From contig NZ_QKRB01000046.1 in NCBI RefSeq assembly GCF_003233845.1, positions 124,001 through 188,000 on the forward strand: DNA of 64,000 nt. Reading direction: 5' to 3'. Under the pieces are notes generated by a model that saw only the letters and a program-made list of their open reading frames with translations, had not been told where the DNA came from and made no database searches. Source of the stretch: Paenibacillus sambharensis. GTDB lineage: Bacteria; Bacillota; Bacilli; Paenibacillales; Paenibacillaceae. The translations under genes were made by a program, and so were the position numbers. Positions 60,317-64,000 of the stretch are shown here, one piece after another. How positions within the stretch are numbered: the stretch's first letter is position 1; each line of letters starts with the position of its first letter.

Positions 60317-61042
60317 TCACTCTATGAAATTTCGGCGATGCAGCCGCCGCTTCAGTATCCAGTATCCTGTGACTAATGCTGTAAAAGCGATGCCTGCTGC
60401 GATTAAAGCCGGCGTCCATTTGCCTGCAGCCGCCCATTCGAAGGTTTGACGCAGGAAGCTGAATTCCATCCACCACAGGAGCAATACGCTGACTACGTAC
60501 AGCAGGATGAAGAGGAAACCGGACAGCGTGTACTTTTTCCCCGAGGTTCCATATTCGAGCAGCATGTATCCCGTTCCGATCAGCAAGCTGTAGCTGAACC
60601 AGAGTAGACAGTAACTCAAGTAACCATCTATTGGCAGCTCAGCTCTTGATTCACCAAACAGCCAGAACTGCATTCCGAAGAAGAATACCGCTACCGGAGC
60701 GGCCGTCAGCACCATCTGCAGGATTCTGCCAAGCGCAATCTGGTCCATCGAGATTGGCATCGTCCGCCACATCGCCAGCTTCCTGCTGGAGTGATCCTCC
60801 CGCCAGTAACGGACGAAGGAAACATTCATGACAAATCCCAGGTTCGGCAGTACCGTTAAGTAGAGAAAATCAAACATCAGCCATTTCGTATAGCTCGTTT
60901 CGTTCAGAATGCCATCGTGTCCCAAAGCCGGACCGGCTATGACGACTATGTAAGTGAAGAATAGGATGGTGAATAATACGCCTATCAAGGAATTTTTTAG
61001 TTCAAATTGAGCAATCCTCCACCCGCCGGCCCATACGTTCAT
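60317..61042 (-). CDS. ABC-type membrane permease, first gene of the GntR operon
   Basis: A 241-residue protein with six helices (LIGVLFTILFFTYIVVIAG, LPNLGFVMNVSFVRYWRED, LSYCLLWFSYSLLIGTGYML). ATG at 61042 follows AAGGAGG. The short cytoplasmic loop SSRKLAMWRTMPISMDQIAL is typical of ABC-2-type permeases. It is 14 bases from the GntR gene. Substrate unknown. Confidence 0.75.
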   Translation of the reverse strand: MNVWAGGWRIAQFELKNSLIGVLFTILFFTYIVVIAGPALGHDGILNETSYTKWLMFDFLYLTVLPNLGFVMNVSFVRYWREDHSSRKLAMWRTMPISMDQIALGRILQMVLTAAPVAVFFFGMQFWLFGESRAELPIDGYLSYCLLWFSYSLLIGTGYMLLEYGTSGKKYTLSGFLFILLYVVSVLLLWWMEFSFLRQTFEWAAAGKWTPALIAAGIAFTALVTGYWILKRRLHRRNFIE

Positions 61043-61123
61043 ATCCGTCCTCCTTAATGCTGATGTCATCTAGCAGTCGCTGTGTGAGTGGTTTGCTGGT
61101 ACTGTGCATATCAGTCATCATAC

Positions 61124-61143
61124 TGTGTATATCTTTATACACA
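61124..61143. promoter_or_regulatory. Candidate YtrA-type operator
   Basis: Perfect palindrome TGTGTATA-tctt-TATACACA, about 80 bases upstream of the operon's first start codon. Confidence 0.65.
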
Positions 61144-61260
61144 CTATAATCACAATCACAGTAAATGTCAATCTAGTTTTCTGCATTTTATTGTAAAGAA
61201 ATCTTAAAGACTGCTGCCGCCCCATTACCACACCAGCCAACTCCTTTCTCCGCGCACAAA

Positions 61261-61296
61261 AAGAAGGCCAAACCCCGCAAGGAGTTCAGCCTTCTT
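61261..61296 (-). terminator. Terminator after ctaG
   Basis: AAGAAGGC pairs with GCCTTCTT, and the minus strand continues into a T-rich tail (TTTTTGTGCG). It lies about 48 bases past the ctaG stop. Confidence 0.75.
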
Positions 61297-61343
61297 CTCT
61301 TCAATTCTGTATAGTCATCGACCTGCCCAGCATTCTACCGATT

Positions 61344-62252
61344 TCAGGCATTGCCGCCTGCATGCTCGGTCTGAGGCGGCATATCATCCTCACTGGAGTG
61401 CTCTCTGCGGAACCAGCTGTAGAAGACATAGGCCAGAATAGCACCGTACATCACTTCCTGCACGAGCTTCATGATGATGCCGCCCGCCTGCTGGTCCTCC
61501 AGCGCATTCGTCATGGTGAAATGATCCGGACCGCTAATCTGCTGCAGCAGCAGCGCCGGGTCTCCTGTAACACAGTACCCCATTGCCGTGACCCACACGG
61601 CCGGGTCATTGTAAATCGCATACAGCGGCTCACCAGAGAAAATAATGAGCGCACACGCTGGCGTCAGCAGGACGCCATTCGCGAAGATATAGCCCATCTT
61701 CTTCACATCGCTGATCCGGCTCCACTCTGGAACCGGGCACACGATCTGCCACCACATCATGAACGAGGTAACAAGCAGAACCATATAGTAGATGCGATGA
61801 ACGGTAAAATGGGTCATAACGAAGTCATGGACGACCGGCACATGATACAGCGAGAACAGCATGTTGAACAGAAGCAGAGTAAGCAGCGGATGCATGAGCC
61901 AGCTCAGACGCTTCCAGAAATCCGCGGAAAATGCCTTGCGCCACAGGAAACCCGGAACCCCAAGCAGCACAAGCGGCGGTACGATCAGATACGACAGTGA
62001 CATGTTCACCATATGGAAGGTGAAATTCAAGTGCCCCAGAAGCTCTAATGGCCCGCCCTGAGCCAGGTAGTATAGTATAGCTGCCACTACAAAATAGCAG
62101 CGCTGCGTAATGGTCGCCTTCGGTTCATCCGGGACGTGCTTTTCCCGCCAGGGGCCGACCATGTAGAAGTAGAGTATAACCAGCCCAGCCATGAAGAAGA
62201 AGAAGAACGGGCTCCACAATTCTTCAAAGCTGAAGTACTGCAGGTCCAGCAT
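61344..62252 (-). CDS. ctaG: Cytochrome c oxidase assembly factor CtaG (caa3 type)
   Basis: A 302-residue membrane protein with seven helices: WSPFFFFFMAGLVILYFYMV, YLAQGGPLELLGHLNFTFHM (conserved His), LLFNMLFSLYHVPVVHDFVM, and a charged tail. It matches the Bacillus CtaG family needed to build caa3 cytochrome c oxidase. It is downstream of ctaF, separated by a hairpin. ATG at 62252 after AGGGGGGAT. Confidence 0.9.
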   Translation of the reverse strand: MLDLQYFSFEELWSPFFFFFMAGLVILYFYMVGPWREKHVPDEPKATITQRCYFVVAAILYYLAQGGPLELLGHLNFTFHMVNMSLSYLIVPPLVLLGVPGFLWRKAFSADFWKRLSWLMHPLLTLLLFNMLFSLYHVPVVHDFVMTHFTVHRIYYMVLLVTSFMMWWQIVCPVPEWSRISDVKKMGYIFANGVLLTPACALIIFSGEPLYAIYNDPAVWVTAMGYCVTGDPALLLQQISGPDHFTMTNALEDQQAGGIIMKLVQEVMYGAILAYVFYSWFRREHSSEDDMPPQTEHAGGNA

Positions 62253-62282
62253 TTGGGATCCCCCCTGCTATAAATTCCGAAA

Positions 62283-62313
62283 GGGAGGCGGTCTCAAGTG
62301 CGACGCGCCTCCC
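62283..62313. terminator. Hairpin between ctaF and ctaG
   Basis: GGGAGGCG (62283-62290) pairs with CGCCTCCC (62306-62313), followed on the minus strand by TTTCGG. It may end or attenuate ctaDEF transcription before ctaG. Confidence 0.6.
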
Positions 62314-62338
62314 CATCAATCGATAACTACTATCTAGT

Positions 62339-62656
62339 TTACCACCAAACCCAGTACAATGCCATTATGACCATGGTGAAAACGACGAATACGCCGCTTA
62401 TAATACCAATGATCGAGTACATATGACCACGGTCCTTCATGTGCATCCAGAATGCCATCTGGATGAACACCTGGCCAACCGCCATCGCGATCAGCATGAT
62501 GTAAATGAACATCGTGTTCATCTCGCCGGACATAACAAGCGCGAATGCGATCGCAGTCAGTACGATTGAGAAAATGAACGAGATAATATGCTTCTTCGGG
62601 CCTTCGACCCGGTGACGTCTCTTCGGCTCAGAAGCAGTCGCATGATTGTCTGCCAT
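62339..62656 (-). CDS. ctaF: Cytochrome c oxidase subunit IV (caa3 type)
   Basis: A 105-residue protein with three helices (HIISFIFSIVLTAIAFALVM, FIYIMLIAMAVGQVFIQMAF, IGIISGVFVVFTMVIMALYW) and an N-terminal basic segment. HMKDRG between helices 2 and 3 is typical of the caa3/quinol oxidase subunit IV family. Four bases after ctaE. Confidence 0.9.
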   Translation of the reverse strand: MADNHATASEPKRRHRVEGPKKHIISFIFSIVLTAIAFALVMSGEMNTMFIYIMLIAMAVGQVFIQMAFWMHMKDRGHMYSIIGIISGVFVVFTMVIMALYWVWW

Positions 62657-62660
62657 AGGT

Positions 62661-63278
62661 TTAGCCCACCTTTCCCATCAGGTAAACGACGGAGAAGATA
62701 AATACCCACACCACGTCTACAAAGTGCCAGTACAGACCGGCAACATATACCTTAGGGGCCGTTACTACCGTCAGCCCTTTCTTGAACAGCTGAGCGATCA
62801 GAAGAGAAATCCAGAGTACACCGAAGGCTACGTGAGCGCCGTGGAAGCCGACCAGCGTATAGAACGATGTACTGAAGGCACTTGTACTGAACTCGTGACC
62901 CATATGTGCATAATGCATGAACTCGTAAATTTCCAGGCCCAGAAATCCGAAGCCGAGAATAACGGTAACAATCAGCCAGTTAATCAGGGCGGTCCGGTTG
63001 TTGCGGTGCATCGCTTGAATCGCGAACACACTCGTCAGGGACGAAGTGAGCAGGATAAGCGTCGCAATTGCAACCAGCGGAAGCGAGAACAGCTCCTGCG
63101 GTGTCGGTCCATCGAGTATCTGATCCCGGAGGGCCAGGTACACGGAGAACAAGGTACCGAACAGGACGACTTCACCGCCGAGGAAGAGCCAGAAGCCGAG
63201 CACTTTGTTACGTCCTTCGAGGGTCGCCTTCTCCGGCTCATGCGGCAGTTGACCATCTACATGTGATAACTCGCTCAC
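62661..63278 (-). CDS. ctaE: Cytochrome c oxidase subunit III
   Basis: A 205-residue five-helix protein with the subunit III marks FWLFLGGEVVLFGTLFSVYL, GFHGAHVAFGVLWI and YWHFVDVVWVFIFSVVYLMG. It supports the catalytic subunit of the terminal oxidase. It overlaps the ctaD stop by four bases. Confidence 0.93.
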   Translation of the reverse strand: MSELSHVDGQLPHEPEKATLEGRNKVLGFWLFLGGEVVLFGTLFSVYLALRDQILDGPTPQELFSLPLVAIATLILLTSSLTSVFAIQAMHRNNRTALINWLIVTVILGFGFLGLEIYEFMHYAHMGHEFSTSAFSTSFYTLVGFHGAHVAFGVLWISLLIAQLFKKGLTVVTAPKVYVAGLYWHFVDVVWVFIFSVVYLMGKVG

Positions 63279-64000
63279 GCTTTAACCCCCTTGTCTTTAA
63301 GTTCGTCCGGGTCGATATGGAAGCCATGATCGTCATATACGGAGCGCAGGAACATACAACCAAATGTCAGTGCTGCTCCGATGCCAGTGAAAATCCATTG
63401 GTGATACATCAGACCGAAGCCCATAATGAACAATCCGAGTGACATGAAGAACGGAAGAATCGAAGGTGACGGCATATGAATCGGACCAAGCGGTTCCGCA
63501 GGCGTCATGCCTTTGTTGCCGTCCATCTTTTCCTTCCACAATGCATCATATCCGCGAACCAGCGGAGTTTGGGCAAAGTTATACTCCGGCGCCGGTGAAG
63601 GAATGGACCATTCCAGCGTACGTCCATCCACCCAAGGATCGGCAGGAGCGTTCTTCGGCTTTGCAGCCGTAACCGCAACATTGATCAGGAATACGATTGT
63701 ACCGATACCCATCAGGATGGCACCTACCGTACTCACCAGGTTCATGCCGTTGAAGCCTTGACCGTCCAGGTACGTGTATACCCGGCGAGGCATACCGATC
63801 AGACCCAGGAAATGCTGTACGAAGAACGTCAGATGGAAGCCGATATAGAAGGTCCAGAAGGTCAGCTTCGCAAGTCCTTCATTCAGCATCCGGCCGAACA
63901 TCTTCGGCCACCAGTAGTGAAGACCCGCGAACAGGCCGAGCACAAGACCGCCTACGATAACATAATGGAAATGCGCGACGACAAAGTACGAATCATGGTA
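63275..64000 (-). CDS. ctaD: Cytochrome c oxidase subunit I, N-terminus beyond window
   Basis: The minus strand is open from the window edge, so only the last 241 residues are visible. They start YHDSYFVVAHFHYVIVGGLV, the helix X segment whose two His residues hold the hemes. They go on with HYWWPKMFGRMLNEGLAKLT, FFVQHFLGLIGMPRR and a tail DDHGFHIDPDELKDKGVKA. This is the catalytic heme-copper subunit that reduces O2 and pumps protons. The heme it needs is prepared by CtaB at 21.6-22.5 kb. Confidence 0.93.
   Translation of the reverse strand, partial: YHDSYFVVAHFHYVIVGGLVLGLFAGLHYWWPKMFGRMLNEGLAKLTFWTFYIGFHLTFFVQHFLGLIGMPRRVYTYLDGQGFNGMNLVSTVGAILMGIGTIVFLINVAVTAAKPKNAPADPWVDGRTLEWSIPSPAPEYNFAQTPLVRGYDALWKEKMDGNKGMTPAEPLGPIHMPSPSILPFFMSLGLFIMGFGLMYHQWIFTGIGAALTFGCMFLRSVYDDHGFHIDPDELKDKGVKA

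Noticed and set aside
1-64000. tRNA, rRNA or T-box/S-box riboswitch
   Set aside because: No tRNA cloverleaf, rRNA sequence or clear riboswitch core was recognised by eye; a covariance-model scan would settle this.

Overview
The window looks like chromosomal DNA of a Paenibacillus-type Firmicute. The reasons are strong AGGAGG-type ribosome sites, several TTG/GTG starts, Bacillus-like gene sets (yclNOPQ-type siderophore uptake, ctaB and a ctaDEFG-type caa3 oxidase cluster, a PBP3-type transpeptidase, LytR-CpsA-Psr and SLH-domain proteins), a Zur protein very close to the B. subtilis form, and mid-range G+C. Species is inferred; no rRNA or tRNA gene is visible.

Layout. 0-3 kb: a beta-mannosidase gene cut by the left edge, divergent from a LacI-type regulator. 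3-7 kb: a four-gene siderophore importer in yclNOPQ order with two Fur boxes upstream. 7.3-10.5 kb: a compact operon of an ATP-grasp YjfC-like protein, a DUF350 membrane protein, a lipoprotein and a Ser-rich protein. 10.6-15.5 kb: ZIP transporter, uppP, a two-repeat lipoprotein, a Cys-rich copper-binding protein and small unknowns. 15.5-22.5 kb: cysI-cysJ sulfite reductase, a PBP3-like transpeptidase and ctaB. 22.7-26.1 kb: an A+T-richer accessory stretch bracketed by two copies of a 72-bp hairpin repeat; it holds two related membrane-protein genes (one broken by a 10-bp tandem duplication) and a secreted-protein gene split by a decayed IS3-type element. 26.2-29.3 kb: an XRE-DUF1232 regulator divergent from an LCP + FtsW/RodA gene pair across a concentric palindromic operator. 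29.4-32.7 kb: an SLH surface protein with about 53 Asp-Pro-Gly-Thr-type repeats. 32.9-37.6 kb: a heterodimeric ABC exporter under a MarR regulator with twin operators.

38.4-52.4 kb is the most distinctive region, a zinc-limitation (Zur) locus. It contains an Opp/Nik/Cnt-type importer (binding protein, two permeases, two ATPases) whose last gene overlaps a MATE exporter; a methyltransferase with a second, FecBCD-type importer; zur itself; two COG0523 metallochaperone GTPases; and a MoaB-like gene. Five GTAAT-N-ATTAC-like sites precede these units. Together they suggest metallophore-dependent zinc acquisition plus zinc allocation. No metallophore synthase was recognised inside the window.

52.4-64 kb: DoxX-like and acyltransferase genes, a CopC-CopD pair with a small membrane protein, a NatAB-type ABC pair next to a GntR(YtrA)-controlled ABC operon, and the caa3 oxidase cluster ctaG-ctaF-ctaE-ctaD, cut by the right edge.
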